From contig JAOINQ010000023.1 in assembly GCA_028139685.1 (NCBI GenBank), forward strand, positions 1 through 12,482: DNA of 12,482 bases. Direction: 5' to 3'. Positions 6,631-12,482 of the stretch are shown here, one piece after another (positions within the stretch are counted from its first letter, which is position 1; the number at the start of each line of letters is the position of its first letter). This stretch comes from Betaproteobacteria bacterium (GTDB lineage Bacteria > Pseudomonadota > Gammaproteobacteria > Burkholderiales > Burkholderiaceae_A). Below the pieces are notes generated by a model. The model saw only the letters and a list, made by a program, of their open reading frames with translations, was not told the DNA's origin and ran no database searches. A program made the position numbers and the translations under genes.

Positions 6631-7713
6631 TGAGATCTTTTGTTTGAGGACGGATAAAATCAAGTCACAATCTTCCCGTTTACCTATCGTTATCCTGAGC
6701 CAATTTGACACGCTAGTTTCCGGGAAATGTCTAACTAATATCTTATTTTTAAACAAGTGGTCTTTTAGAATATCTGCACTAAGATTAGGATGAGTAATTA
6801 GAACAAAGTTGGCCGATGAGGGCAAGACTCGAAATCCAATTTTTTCTAATTCTTGTGAAAAATACGAGCGTGTTTTGACTATATTTTCAATATTATTCTC
6901 AAACCACAAGTCATCATTTGTAGCAGATATTGCTGCTAGAGAAGCTAATGCGTCAACGGGATAGGAGTTAAAGCTATTCTTTACGGCCCTGAGGCCATCA
7001 ATCAAAGATTGCTCACCAAAACAAAACCCTACTCTCAATCCCGCCATACCCCTAGATTTCGAGAATGTTTGAGTTACAAGAATATTTGAGTAATTTTTGA
7101 TTAAGGGAATACAAGACCCTTTACTAAAATCCGCATAAGCCTCATCGATGATAATTAATTTATCAGGATTTTCTCTAACAAATCGATCGATTACGTCAAT
7201 GGAAAGAGCAATCCCCGTGATAGCGTTGGGGTTAGGAAAAATTACCGATTTTGAGTCAGGGTCGATATTGGTTAGATCTAGACTAAAGTCCTTTCTTAAC
7301 TTAAATGTTGAAAAAGGAATTTTAAATAACTTTGCAATTGAAGGATAAAAACTGTAAGTCAATTCTGGGAATGACAGACATCCCCTGCCAGCAAAAAACG
7401 TCAGGAAACAAAGAGACAAAACTTCATCTGAGCCATTTCCTATAAAAACTTGCTCGCTTTTTATCGCGTATCTTTTTGCTATTACTTTTCTGAGAGAGTC
7501 TGATTCTGGTTCAGGGTATAGTCTCAGTAGAGACTCTGAATTTTCTAAGAACTTAATAATTGTTTCTTTAACGCGGGGAGAAGGTCCGAAGGGATTCTCG
7601 TTAGTATTAAGTTTTAAATATTCACTATCGTTAATTTGTTTGCCCGGAACATATGGCTCCAGTGTGTTAACATTTGGGTTGAAAAATTTATGTTTATCGT
7701 TTTTTGTTGTCAT
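6619..7713 (-). CDS. hisC: HisC, histidinol-phosphate aminotransferase (inverted in the cluster)
   Basis: This is a PLP enzyme that makes L-histidinol phosphate from imidazole-acetol phosphate and glutamate. Seen in 364 residues: '[14 protein letters not shown]' (35-46), '[12 protein letters not shown]', '[10 protein letters not shown]' (90-99), 'DEAYADF' with D190, the PLP lysine K219 in '[15 protein letters not shown]', and 'NWLRITIG' near the end with the substrate-binding Arg. The usual N-P-N-A-P-T-G is N-P-N-A-I-T-G here (I165). The gene stands alone on the minus strand between hisD and hisB. Its start is 26 bases from hisB, so its promoter must overlap or lie inside hisB. The 'TNENP' type differs from the 'KLDAMENP' type that I recall from his operons of Pseudomonas and Burkholderia, which suggests replacement by a paralogue or a transferred copy. 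The reading frame is intact. Confidence 0.96.
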   Translation of the reverse strand: MTTKNDKHKFFNPNVNTLEPYVPGKQINDSEYLKLNTNENPFGPSPRVKETIIKFLENSESLLRLYPEPESDSLRKVIAKRYAIKSEQVFIGNGSDEVLSLCFLTFFAGRGCLSFPELTYSFYPSIAKLFKIPFSTFKLRKDFSLDLTNIDPDSKSVIFPNPNAITGIALSIDVIDRFVRENPDKLIIIDEAYADFSKGSCIPLIKNYSNILVTQTFSKSRGMAGLRVGFCFGEQSLIDGLRAVKNSFNSYPVDALASLAAISATNDDLWFENNIENIVKTRSYFSQELEKIGFRVLPSSANFVLITHPNLSADILKDHLFKNKILVRHFPETSVSNWLRITIGKREDCDLILSVLKQKISGKN

Positions 7714-7732
7714 CGCCCTATATTACTATAAG
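7704..7732 (+). promoter_or_regulatory. Possible sigma-70 promoter for hisB and downstream genes
   Basis: A TATAAG at 7727-7732 matches five of six bases of the -10 consensus, and a TTGTTG at 7704-7709 stands 17 bases upstream as a poor -35 (three of six). Transcription would begin about 7 bases downstream, close to the hisB ATG at 7740, which would give an almost leaderless mRNA. The A+T-rich stretch also contains -10-like strings on the other strand. A promoter is needed here only if read-through across antisense hisC is inefficient. The call is speculative. Confidence 0.22.
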
Positions 7733-7739
7733 AGGTTAT

Positions 7740-8333
7740 ATGCGAAGCGCTAAGGTGGAAAGAAACACTGGGGAAACCGCGATTCAAGTTCAGTTAGCTC
7801 TTGATGATGTTGCGAAAGGAAGCTACAAGACAGGACTCCCGTTTTTTGATCACATGCTTGATCAGATAAGCAGGCACGGTAAATTTGCTTTAAACGTAGA
7901 TGCCGATGGGGATTTACTTGTTGATCCACACCATACTGTGGAAGACATTGGTATAACTATTGGTCAGGCGCTACATAGAGCTTTAGGCAATAAGGTTGGA
8001 ATTAAAAGGTTTGGCAGTGCTTACGCTCCTCTCGATGAGGCGTTGTCTAGGGTTGTTGTTGATATTTCTGGTCGACCTGGTCTTCATTTCCGATGCCAAT
8101 GGAAAAGGCAAATAGTTGGTGATTTCGATCTTGATCTGATAAAAGAATTTTTTCAAGGGTTTGTGAATCACGCTGGTATTACTTTACATATAGAGAATTT
8201 CTATGGTGATAACGCCCATCATCAATGTGAGAGTATTTTCAAATGTTTTGCATTAGCGCTCAGACAAGCTGTAGATCCTAGTCATTTTGGGGGAAGCGGA
8301 GAATCGGTCCCATCGACAAAAGGAGTTCTTTGA
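7740..8333 (+). CDS. hisB: HisB, imidazoleglycerol-phosphate dehydratase (monofunctional)
   Basis: HisB dehydrates imidazoleglycerol phosphate to imidazole-acetol phosphate. Seen: 197 residues containing only the dehydratase, without the N-terminal phosphatase domain of the bifunctional enterobacterial HisB; histidinol-phosphate phosphatase must therefore be encoded elsewhere. Metal-site blocks are complete: '[13 protein letters not shown]' (H38), '[10 protein letters not shown]' (H64, H65, E68), '[11 protein letters not shown]' (H144), '[11 protein letters not shown]' (H160, H161, E164), and the terminal 'PSTKG'. The start at ATG 7740 gives the family N-terminus [10 protein letters not shown] and has AGAGG at 7731-7735. 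The earlier in-frame start at 7704 adds residues unlike the family and runs antisense into hisC. Its last bases overlap the TTG alternative start of hisH. Confidence 0.97.
   Translation: MRSAKVERNTGETAIQVQLALDDVAKGSYKTGLPFFDHMLDQISRHGKFALNVDADGDLLVDPHHTVEDIGITIGQALHRALGNKVGIKRFGSAYAPLDEALSRVVVDISGRPGLHFRCQWKRQIVGDFDLDLIKEFFQGFVNHAGITLHIENFYGDNAHHQCESIFKCFALALRQAVDPSHFGGSGESVPSTKGVL
8321..8325 (+). promoter_or_regulatory. Ribosome binding site that bears on the hisH start
   Basis: AGGAG, preceded by three A residues, lies 4 bases before TTG 8330 and 22 bases before ATG 8348. Spacing favours TTG, overlapping the hisB stop by 4 bases, while the protein family favours ATG. It decides between two starts that differ by six residues. 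Confidence 0.5.
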
Positions 8334-8347
8334 GAATCGACCAATCA

Positions 8348-8971
8348 ATGATAGCCGTAGTTGATACTGGAGTAGGAAATTTAAGAAGTGTGTTACTAGC
8401 CTTTAATAGAGCTTGCCCGGAAGTTAACGTTCGAGTTGCCTCAGAGAAGAAAACTTTACGTGATTCATCAAGGGTCGTATTCCCAGGTCAAGGATCCATG
8501 AGAGATTGTGTTGAAAGATTAAACGCTCTAGACATCGTTGACGAGTTGAGACGCTGTTTGGTAACAAAGCCGTTCCTTGGCATTTGTTTGGGAAAGCAAA
8601 TATTGTTTGATTACTCTGAAGAGGGGGGAAGTCGAGGATTAGGTTTTTTACCTGGGAAAGTAAAGCACTTTAATACAGAAAATTCTGTAAAAATTCCTCA
8701 CATGGGTTGGAATACAGTAAGCATTAAGAGAAACCACCCAGTTTTTAATGGAATTTTACAAAATGAGGGGGAGAAAGCTTATTTCTACTTTGTTCATAGT
8801 TTTTTTTCAGAGCCCGACGATCACCGCGTAGTATTGGGTGAGACAATACACGGAGAAGTGTTTGCTAGTGTTATTTCTAGCGAGAATGTTTTTGCGACCC
8901 AGTTTCATCCGGAAAAGAGTTCTGAAAACGGGATACTGCTTTTGAAGAATTTTGTAGGTTGGAATCCATGA
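8348..8971 (+). CDS. hisH: HisH, glutaminase subunit of imidazole glycerol phosphate synthase
   Basis: HisH releases ammonia from glutamine and feeds it to HisF, forming the IGP synthase complex. Seen (counting from ATG 8348, 207 residues): class I glutamine amidotransferase with 'PGQGSMRDC' (about 46-54), nucleophile Cys80 in 'GICLGKQ', and the catalytic pair His187 and Glu189 in 'QFHPEKSS'; also 'HMGWN' and 'AYFYFVHS'. ATG 8348 gives the common N-terminus M-I-A-V-V-D-T-G-V-G-N-L-R-S-V. However, the good ribosome site AGGAG at 8321-8325 points to TTG 8330, which would add M-R-I-D-Q-S; either start is possible. The sequence 'RVVFPGQGSM' and 'GLGFLPGKVKHF' resembles betaproteobacterial HisH as I remember it. 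A gap of 32 bases separates it from hisA. Confidence 0.95.
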   Translation: MIAVVDTGVGNLRSVLLAFNRACPEVNVRVASEKKTLRDSSRVVFPGQGSMRDCVERLNALDIVDELRRCLVTKPFLGICLGKQILFDYSEEGGSRGLGFLPGKVKHFNTENSVKIPHMGWNTVSIKRNHPVFNGILQNEGEKAYFYFVHSFFSEPDDHRVVLGETIHGEVFASVISSENVFATQFHPEKSSENGILLLKNFVGWNP

Positions 8972-8990
8972 TTTGTGATTTTGTAATTTG

Positions 8991-8995
8991 AGGAG
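8991..8995 (+). promoter_or_regulatory. Ribosome binding site supporting the GTG start of hisA
   Basis: AGGAG lies 8 bases upstream of GTG 9004, one of the best-placed ribosome sites in the window. It supports the GTG as the true start of hisA, for which no ATG is available near the conserved N-terminus. Confidence 0.7.
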
Positions 8996-9003
8996 CTTAA
9001 AAA

Positions 9004-9759
9004 GTGGCTTTTTGTGCAATCCCTGCCATAGATATTACAAAAGGTTCCTGTGTGAGATTAAAGCAGGGTCTCATGAATGATTCAGTCGTATACTCAGAAA
9101 ATCCAGTTCAGGTAGCTAGACGGTGGATTAATGAAAAAGCGACGAGAATTCATCTGGTTGATTTAGATGGCGCCTTTTCTGGGAATCAAGAAAACACTAA
9201 CCCTATTGAAGAAATACTTAAAAAGTTTGGAGAGAAAATTTCATTCCAGGTGGGTGGTGGTATACGTAATATCAAGACGGTTGAAAGGCTAATTAACATC
9301 GGAGCGACTTATGTTGTGATAGGAACAGCAGCAGTAAAAGATCCTGGTTTTTTGGAAAGAGCATGTTCCGAATTTTCAAATAAAATCATCGTGGCTCTTG
9401 ATGCCAGAGAAGGAAAGATCGCTACGCACGGCTGGAGTGAAACCACTGAATTAGACGTTATTGACTTTGCCAAATCACTCCAGAGACTAAATATTCAAAA
9501 CATTTTATACACCGATATAAGTCGAGATGGAATGCAAGTCGGGATCAATATAAAGTCTACACTCAGGTTAGCGAAGGCTGTAAATATACCTATTATTGCC
9601 TCTGGTGGATTGTCCTCTGCTGATGAGATTGAGAAACTATCCGCGTTTTATGATGAAGGCATCAGTGGTGTTATCCTGGGAAAAGCTCTTTATGAAGGTA
9701 ATATTTGCCTTAAAAAAGTAATTGAAACACTTAATAGAAAGTTTGATACTAAATGCTGA
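9004..9759 (+). CDS. hisA: HisA, ProFAR isomerase
   Basis: HisA is a (beta-alpha)8-barrel isomerase converting ProFAR to PRFAR (step 4). Seen: 251 residues; catalytic Asp D10 in 'AIPAIDI' and second catalytic Asp D133 in 'IVALDAREG'; phosphate-binding segments 'FQVGGGIRN' (81-89) and 'IIASGGLSS'; '[10 protein letters not shown]' at about 169-178. Length is normal. The GTG start has a strong AGGAG site and the conserved 'IPAID' follows five residues later. The gene overlaps hisF by 7 bases, and the two half-barrel relatives lie adjacent, as in most his operons. Confidence 0.97.
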   Translation: MAFCAIPAIDITKGSCVRLKQGLMNDSVVYSENPVQVARRWINEKATRIHLVDLDGAFSGNQENTNPIEEILKKFGEKISFQVGGGIRNIKTVERLINIGATYVVIGTAAVKDPGFLERACSEFSNKIIVALDAREGKIATHGWSETTELDVIDFAKSLQRLNIQNILYTDISRDGMQVGINIKSTLRLAKAVNIPIIASGGLSSADEIEKLSAFYDEGISGVILGKALYEGNICLKKVIETLNRKFDTKC

Positions 9760-10517
9760 CTAAAAGAATTATTCCTTGTCTAGACATTGATGCGGGTAGA
9801 GTTGTGAAAGGGGTCAATTTTGTCGACATTGTTGATGCAGGGGATCCTGTTGAAGTGGCCAAAGGTTACTCTGCCCAGGGAGCTGATGAAATTGCATTTT
9901 TAGATATCACAGCGACTAAGCAGCGGCGAGGAACTTTATCAGAAGTTGTTTCAAAGGTTGCGGAGCAGGTTTTTGTGCCCCTTACGGTTGGGGGCGGCAT
10001 CCGGTCTGTCGAGGATGTATCAACTCTGTTGCTCGCTGGGGCTGATAAGGTAAGTATTAATTCAGCAGCTGTTACTGAACCTAGCTTAGTAACTGAATGT
10101 TCTAACAGATTTGGCTCGCAATGCATTGTTGTGGCTATTGATGCAAAAAAGAGAGTGGGAAGAGCGGGTTGGGAAATATTTACCCACGGAGGGACGCAGC
10201 CAACAGGTATTGATGCTATCGAATGGGCTAAAAAAATGAGAATTGCAGGGGCTGGGGAGTTATTGGTTACAAGTATGGACAGAGATGGAACAAAAAAAGG
10301 TTTTGATATACAGTTGACAAGTACCATCTCTGAGACTGTTGACATCCCAGTTATTGCATCGGGTGGAGTTGGCAATCTCGAGCATTTTGTAGAAGGGCTA
10401 ATTGAAGGGAAAGCCGATGCTGTGTTAGCAGCATCCATTTTTCACTTTGGTACATATTCCATTTATGAAGCGAAACAATTTTTAAAAAGAAAAGGTGTTA
10501 ATGTCAGATTTTGTTGA
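9753..10517 (+). CDS. hisF: HisF, cyclase subunit of imidazole glycerol phosphate synthase
   Basis: HisF uses ammonia channelled from HisH to convert PRFAR into imidazole glycerol phosphate and AICAR, the latter returning to purine synthesis. Seen: 254 residues; catalytic D11 ('[15 protein letters not shown]') and D130 ('VVAIDAKK'), both at the standard positions; phosphate sites 'LTVGGGIRS' and 'VIASGGVGN'; '[12 protein letters not shown]'; the C-terminal '[15 protein letters not shown]' typical of HisF. The ATG overlaps the end of hisA by 7 bases. It has no ribosome site of its own apart from sequence inside hisA. Confidence 0.98.
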   Translation: MLTKRIIPCLDIDAGRVVKGVNFVDIVDAGDPVEVAKGYSAQGADEIAFLDITATKQRRGTLSEVVSKVAEQVFVPLTVGGGIRSVEDVSTLLLAGADKVSINSAAVTEPSLVTECSNRFGSQCIVVAIDAKKRVGRAGWEIFTHGGTQPTGIDAIEWAKKMRIAGAGELLVTSMDRDGTKKGFDIQLTSTISETVDIPVIASGGVGNLEHFVEGLIEGKADAVLAASIFHFGTYSIYEAKQFLKRKGVNVRFC

Positions 10518-10878
10518 ATTAGTTCGTTTTAATTCGTCAGGCCTAGTTCCCTCTATTGCACAAGATTTTAAGTCGAAACAAGTACTGATGCTTGCGTGGA
10601 TGTCAAAAGAATCTCTTTTAAAAACTTTGGAGACAGGTTCCGCTGTTTATTTTTCAAGGTCCAGGAACTGTCTTTGGCATAAGGGTGAGACCTCAGGGCA
10701 ATTCCAAATCGTTAAAGAAATATTTTTAGATTGCGATAATGATGCATTGCTACTTTTTGTAGAACAAATAAAAGGCATTGCATGTCATACCGGTAGACCG
10801 AGTTGTTTTTTTAGAAAGTTTAGTAAAAATGGCTGGCAAATTACTGAAACTGATAAGGTTATTAGGGGCGAGGAATGA
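10501..10878 (+). CDS. hisI: HisI, phosphoribosyl-AMP cyclohydrolase
   Basis: HisI opens the adenine ring of phosphoribosyl-AMP (step 3). Seen: 125 residues; '[10 protein letters not shown]' (30-39), 'WHKGETSG' (59-66), 'DCDNDALL' (78-85) with the Mg ligands D78, D80, D82 and zinc Cys79, and '[13 protein letters not shown]' with zinc Cys95 and Cys102. The enzyme is separate from HisE, unlike the fused HisIE of enterobacteria. ATG 10501 is preferred over an in-frame GTG at 10495 because AAAGG ends 5 bases before it. The gene overlaps the hisF 3' end by 17 bases and hisE by 4 (ATGA). Confidence 0.97.
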   Translation: MSDFVELVRFNSSGLVPSIAQDFKSKQVLMLAWMSKESLLKTLETGSAVYFSRSRNCLWHKGETSGQFQIVKEIFLDCDNDALLLFVEQIKGIACHTGRPSCFFRKFSKNGWQITETDKVIRGEE

Positions 10879-11207
10879 TTAAGGAAACTGGCTTAAGTAG
10901 GACAATAAAAGTTATAAAAAACAGAAGAAACGCAGATAAATCACAATCATATGTAGCATCTCTTTTACAGGGTAGTGAGGAGAAAATACTAAAAAAATTA
11001 ACAGAAGAAACAACAGAATTAATCCTCGCCGTAAACTCCGGACAAACCTCGGAAATGGTTCATGAGGCATCAGATTTATTGTTTCATTATCTTGTACTTC
11101 TCGAGAAGGTTAATATAAGCTTGGAAGAGGTTATCGAAGAGTTGCTTTCTAGGGAAGGTGTTTCCGGATTTGAGGAGAAACGAGAAAGAAAAGTGAAAAG
11201 CTTGTAA
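10875..11207 (+). CDS. hisE: HisE, phosphoribosyl-ATP pyrophosphohydrolase
   Basis: HisE splits phosphoribosyl-ATP to phosphoribosyl-AMP and PPi (step 2). Seen: 110 residues, an all-alpha MazG-like protein with the metal-binding pattern '[13 protein letters not shown]' (E44, E45, E48) and '[14 protein letters not shown]' (E64, D67). The start ATG overlaps the hisI stop in an ATGA, a typical coupling junction. The C-terminus is rich in Lys, Arg and Glu. It is the last his gene of the run; a T-rich stretch follows the stop codon but I see no good stem for a terminator. Confidence 0.95.
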   Translation: MIKETGLSRTIKVIKNRRNADKSQSYVASLLQGSEEKILKKLTEETTELILAVNSGQTSEMVHEASDLLFHYLVLLEKVNISLEEVIEELLSREGVSGFEEKRERKVKSL

Positions 11208-11223
11208 TTTTTTCAGATGACAG

Positions 11224-11343
11224 ATGCATGCGCATAGAAAAACGTTTTTTGGCAACGGTATGACCGATGTTTGTAATTCGAATCCAAATACGGCAGAGCT
11301 TTACGTTGATGATTGGAAAACCGTTCGTAGTTTTTCGAGCTAA
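11224..11343 (+). CDS. Doubtful 39-residue ORF
   Basis: An ATG at 11224 opens a 39-residue frame ending at TAA 11341-11343, with a second in-frame ATG at 11260. The protein begins M-H-A-H-R-K-T-F-F-G and has the middle segment 'NTAELYVDDWKTVRSF'. I do not recognise it. There is no signal peptide or membrane segment and no clear Shine-Dalgarno sequence before either ATG. It may be a chance frame, or the remnant of a gene lost between hisE and tatA. Kept only because the gap is unusual in this compact region. Confidence 0.12.
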   Translation: MHAHRKTFFGNGMTDVCNSNPNTAELYVDDWKTVRSFSS

Positions 11344-11384
11344 ACTAAAACAACCGGTTTATGTCAACCTATTTGGAGTAATGT

Positions 11385-11412
11385 TTGAAAGGTAATTCTA
11401 TCCATGTTTAAT
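11385..11412 (+). promoter_or_regulatory. Possible sigma-70 promoter for tatAB
   Basis: TTGAAA at 11385-11390 (five of six to the -35 consensus) and TTTAAT at 11407-11412 (five of six to the -10 consensus) are separated by 16 bases. Transcription would start near 11419, leaving a leader of about 60 bases before tatA. This is plausible in position and sequence but rests on pattern matching alone in an A+T-rich region. Confidence 0.35.
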
Positions 11413-11479
11413 CGGGACAAAATTTTCCTGATTGGGATAATGGTTTTTAGGCCGATGAAAGGAAGGGGACGGATTTATT

Positions 11480-11719
11480 ATGGGAACATTTAGTATATGG
11501 CACTGGTTGATTGTACTATTAGTCATTATTCTTGTTTTTGGAACAAAGAAACTTAAGAACCTCGGCTCTGATTTGGGAGGCGCGGTAAGGGGCTTTAAGG
11601 ATGGACTTAAGGAGGGAAATAAAGAAGAAGGCCTTTCTTCGATAGAAAGTAACGAGACCAAAGATTTGTCGGAATCGGAAACTTTCACGGTCCAGGCGAG
11701 AGAGAAAAACAAGGAATAA
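11480..11719 (+). CDS. tatA: TatA, twin-arginine translocase pore subunit
   Basis: TatA is the subunit that oligomerises to let folded twin-arginine substrates cross the inner membrane. Seen: 79 residues; one N-terminal membrane helix ('[14 protein letters not shown]', about 7-20), the conserved F-G hinge (20-21), an amphipathic helix '[25 protein letters not shown]' region (about 22-46), and a charged cytoplasmic tail. His8 takes the place of E. coli Gln8, and the '[10 protein letters not shown]' start is what I remember from betaproteobacterial TatA. The ribosome site is GGA at 11471-11473. tatB follows 19 bases after the stop. Confidence 0.96.
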   Translation: MGTFSIWHWLIVLLVIILVFGTKKLKNLGSDLGGAVRGFKDGLKEGNKEEGLSSIESNETKDLSESETFTVQAREKNKE

Positions 11720-11738
11720 GGATTTTTTTGGGGCTCGG

Positions 11739-12149
11739 GTGCTTGACGTTGGTTTTTTCGAAATAGTTATCGTGGCTTTGGCTTGCCTACTAATAGTGGG
11801 ACCCGAAAGATTGCCTGTGGTTTTCAAGACTTTGGGCATACTAGCTGGTAGAGCTCAAAATTACGTTTCCAAAGTCAAGTCGGACGTAGAAAAAGAATTG
11901 AATTTTTCTGAATACGAGGCTGCAAAAGATGAGTTAAAAGATTTTGGCAAAAGATATGGGGAGGAATTAATATCTTTAGAAAACGAGATTAATGATCTGA
12001 GCTCATCAATTAACGGTTCAAGCGAATCCCTAGGTGAGGAAAAGATAATTCGCTTTCATATCAATTCCCCCAAGTTATCCTGGAGGGAAGAAAATTTTCA
12101 ATTAAAAATAAGGCTAGCATCAATTGAGAAACAACATCAGGCGGAGTAA
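11739..12149 (+). CDS. tatB: TatB, twin-arginine translocase subunit (tail possibly altered)
   Basis: TatB forms the substrate-receptor complex with TatC. Seen: 136 residues as read; a membrane helix with the TatB-specific Glu8 ('GFFEIVIVALACLLIVGPERLP' spans about 5-26), then an amphipathic helix and a long charged tail. The GTG start gives M-L-D-V-G-F-F-E and has GGGG 5 bases upstream. The last roughly 12-15 codons (about 12110-12149) are antisense to a recognisable tatC coding sequence, so the native C-terminus has probably been cut at a rearrangement or chimeric junction and the stop at 12147-12149 may be accidental. TatB tails are variable, so the protein sequence alone cannot show where the native part ends. 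Confidence 0.9.
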   Translation: MLDVGFFEIVIVALACLLIVGPERLPVVFKTLGILAGRAQNYVSKVKSDVEKELNFSEYEAAKDELKDFGKRYGEELISLENEINDLSSSINGSSESLGEEKIIRFHINSPKLSWREENFQLKIRLASIEKQHQAE

Positions 12150-12482
12150 CAATGGCGGCTATCACAAATGCCAAAACAATAAAATAAGGTCTAAAAACCA
12201 CCATTTTCTCCAATGAGACAAAGTCTAGTCTTACAAGAAGCATTTGTACCACAGGTGTTTCGAATGACAGACCAAAAATCAGAAACAATGACATAACAAA
12301 GGAAAAATACTTGTCTATATCAGTCGCTATTTCTACTTCGGATGGGGAAAAAGCAATAATGAAATTGAATGCAGCTGGAAACACGACAAAATAAGCGAAA
12401 GCCATCCCAGCCAGAAATAGTAAAAAGCTGCTAAGCACTACGGGAAGGGCAAGTTTTTTCTCCTCAGAATAAAGAGCAGGTT
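12061..12482 (-). pseudogene. tatC: TatC fragment, inverted and lacking its 3' end
   Basis: TatC is the multi-spanning core of the Tat receptor. The frame is open to the right edge (first full codon at 12480), so the N-terminal part lies outside. Seen: 'PALYSEEKKLALPVV', then a membrane segment with the near-invariant 'GMAFAYFVVFP', 'TDIDKYFSFVMSLF' and 'RPYFIVLAFVIAAIVTPPDVVSQLMLA'. Family similarity stops abruptly after 'SQLMLA' (about 12110-12118): the expected I-P-x-x-x-x-x-E of the last membrane helix is replaced by 'LFLIENFLPSRITWGN', which is antisense to the tatB tail, then a stop. So the last transmembrane segment is missing. In other genomes tatC follows tatB on the same strand. It is either a truly inverted and broken gene or one side of a chimeric junction. 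The family call is firm; pseudogene status is inferred. Confidence 0.85.

Larger units (their letters stand above)
11208..11479 (+). other. Intergenic region between hisE and tatA
   Basis: This is the longest gap in the window, in a region otherwise packed with overlapping genes. It holds a doubtful 39-codon ORF (11224-11343), a 12-base palindrome AAAAACGTTTTT at 11238-11249, a weak hairpin (AATCGGG / CCTGATT, 11410-11433, with one G-U pair and no U-tract) and a possible promoter at 11385-11412. From memory, some relatives carry a small HIT-family gene at this place; no HIT motif (HxHxH) is visible in any frame here. The ribosome site for tatA is GGA at 11471-11473. Confidence 0.7.

Noticed and set aside
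7704..7739. Upstream extension of hisB from 7704
   Set aside because: The added residues do not match the HisB family and the extension runs into the hisC start on the other strand; ATG 7740 gives the canonical N-terminus with a ribosome site.
9866..10438. Long antisense frame (190 codons) opposite hisF
   Set aside because: It lies wholly inside a clearly conserved hisF, has a composition typical of a reverse-frame shadow (many Ser, Pro, Thr), and shows no recognisable domain or ribosome site.
11238..11249. Perfect 12-base palindrome AAAAACGTTTTT as an operator or terminator
   Set aside because: It has no loop, so is not a terminator, and a single A/T-rich palindrome of this size is expected by chance at this base composition; no second copy was seen near a promoter.
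11410..11433. Hairpin AATCGGG / CCTGATT as his terminator
   Set aside because: It contains a G-U pair, has a 10-base loop, is more than 200 bases after hisE and is followed by GGGATAA, not by a T-run.
11398..11839. Two antisense frames across tatA and tatB
   Set aside because: Both are opposite well-conserved tat genes and show no domain of their own; low-complexity Ser/Pro/Lys content fits shadow frames.
1..12482. Mobile elements, CRISPR arrays, tRNA/rRNA genes, phage or defence genes
   Set aside because: None seen: no transposase or integrase motifs, no spaced direct repeats and no tRNA-like cloverleaf stood out on either strand. The content is conserved housekeeping genes.

Overview
This window reads as a stretch of chromosomal housekeeping DNA from an A+T-rich proteobacterium (roughly 40% GC by eye). 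The gene order is mlaE-mlaD-mlaA-mlaC-mlaB, an ABC-2 ATPase, ibaG/bolA, murA, hisG, hisD, (hisC), hisB, hisH, hisA, hisF, hisI, hisE, tatA, tatB, (tatC). From memory this is the order of Betaproteobacteria (Burkholderiales/Neisseriales) and, less completely, of some Gammaproteobacteria such as Pseudomonas. A beta-like origin also fits the TatA N-terminus, the HisH sequence, the short HisG and the monofunctional HisB. I infer a low-GC, probably free-living betaproteobacterium or basal gammaproteobacterium. The genus cannot be read from this window.

Layout. (1) 1-2449: the end of the outer-membrane lipid-asymmetry (Mla) operon: the 3' end of mlaE (inner-membrane permease), mlaD (MCE substrate-binding subunit), mlaA (outer-membrane lipoprotein, here inside the operon), mlaC (periplasmic carrier) and mlaB (cytoplasmic STAS subunit). 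mlaF must lie just left of the window. (2) 2453-4660: a YadG-like ABC-2 ATPase without its usual permease, then ibaG (BolA family) and murA (first step of peptidoglycan synthesis). The genes abut or overlap. (3) 4660-11207: a complete set of histidine genes for the steps from PRPP to histidinol/histidine, except the HisZ partner needed by the short HisG and a histidinol-phosphate phosphatase. hisC is on the opposite strand in the middle of the cluster and carries its own terminator inside the end of hisD. (4) 11208-11479: a 272-base gap with a possible promoter and a doubtful small ORF. (5) 11480-12482: tatA and tatB on the plus strand, then a tatC fragment on the minus strand that has lost its last membrane segment and runs into the tail of tatB.

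Most plus-strand genes are so tightly packed (1-19 base overlaps or gaps of a few bases) that they are probably co-transcribed and translationally coupled from the mla genes through hisD. Expression of hisB onward needs either read-through across antisense hisC or a promoter in or near hisC.

I see no mobile element, CRISPR array, tRNA or rRNA, and no convincing new biological system. The points that deserve a second look are the broken and inverted tatC at the right end (a rearrangement or an amplification/assembly chimera), the inverted hisC that seems to belong to a different HisC subfamily from the usual operon copy, and the orphan, shortened ABC ATPase.
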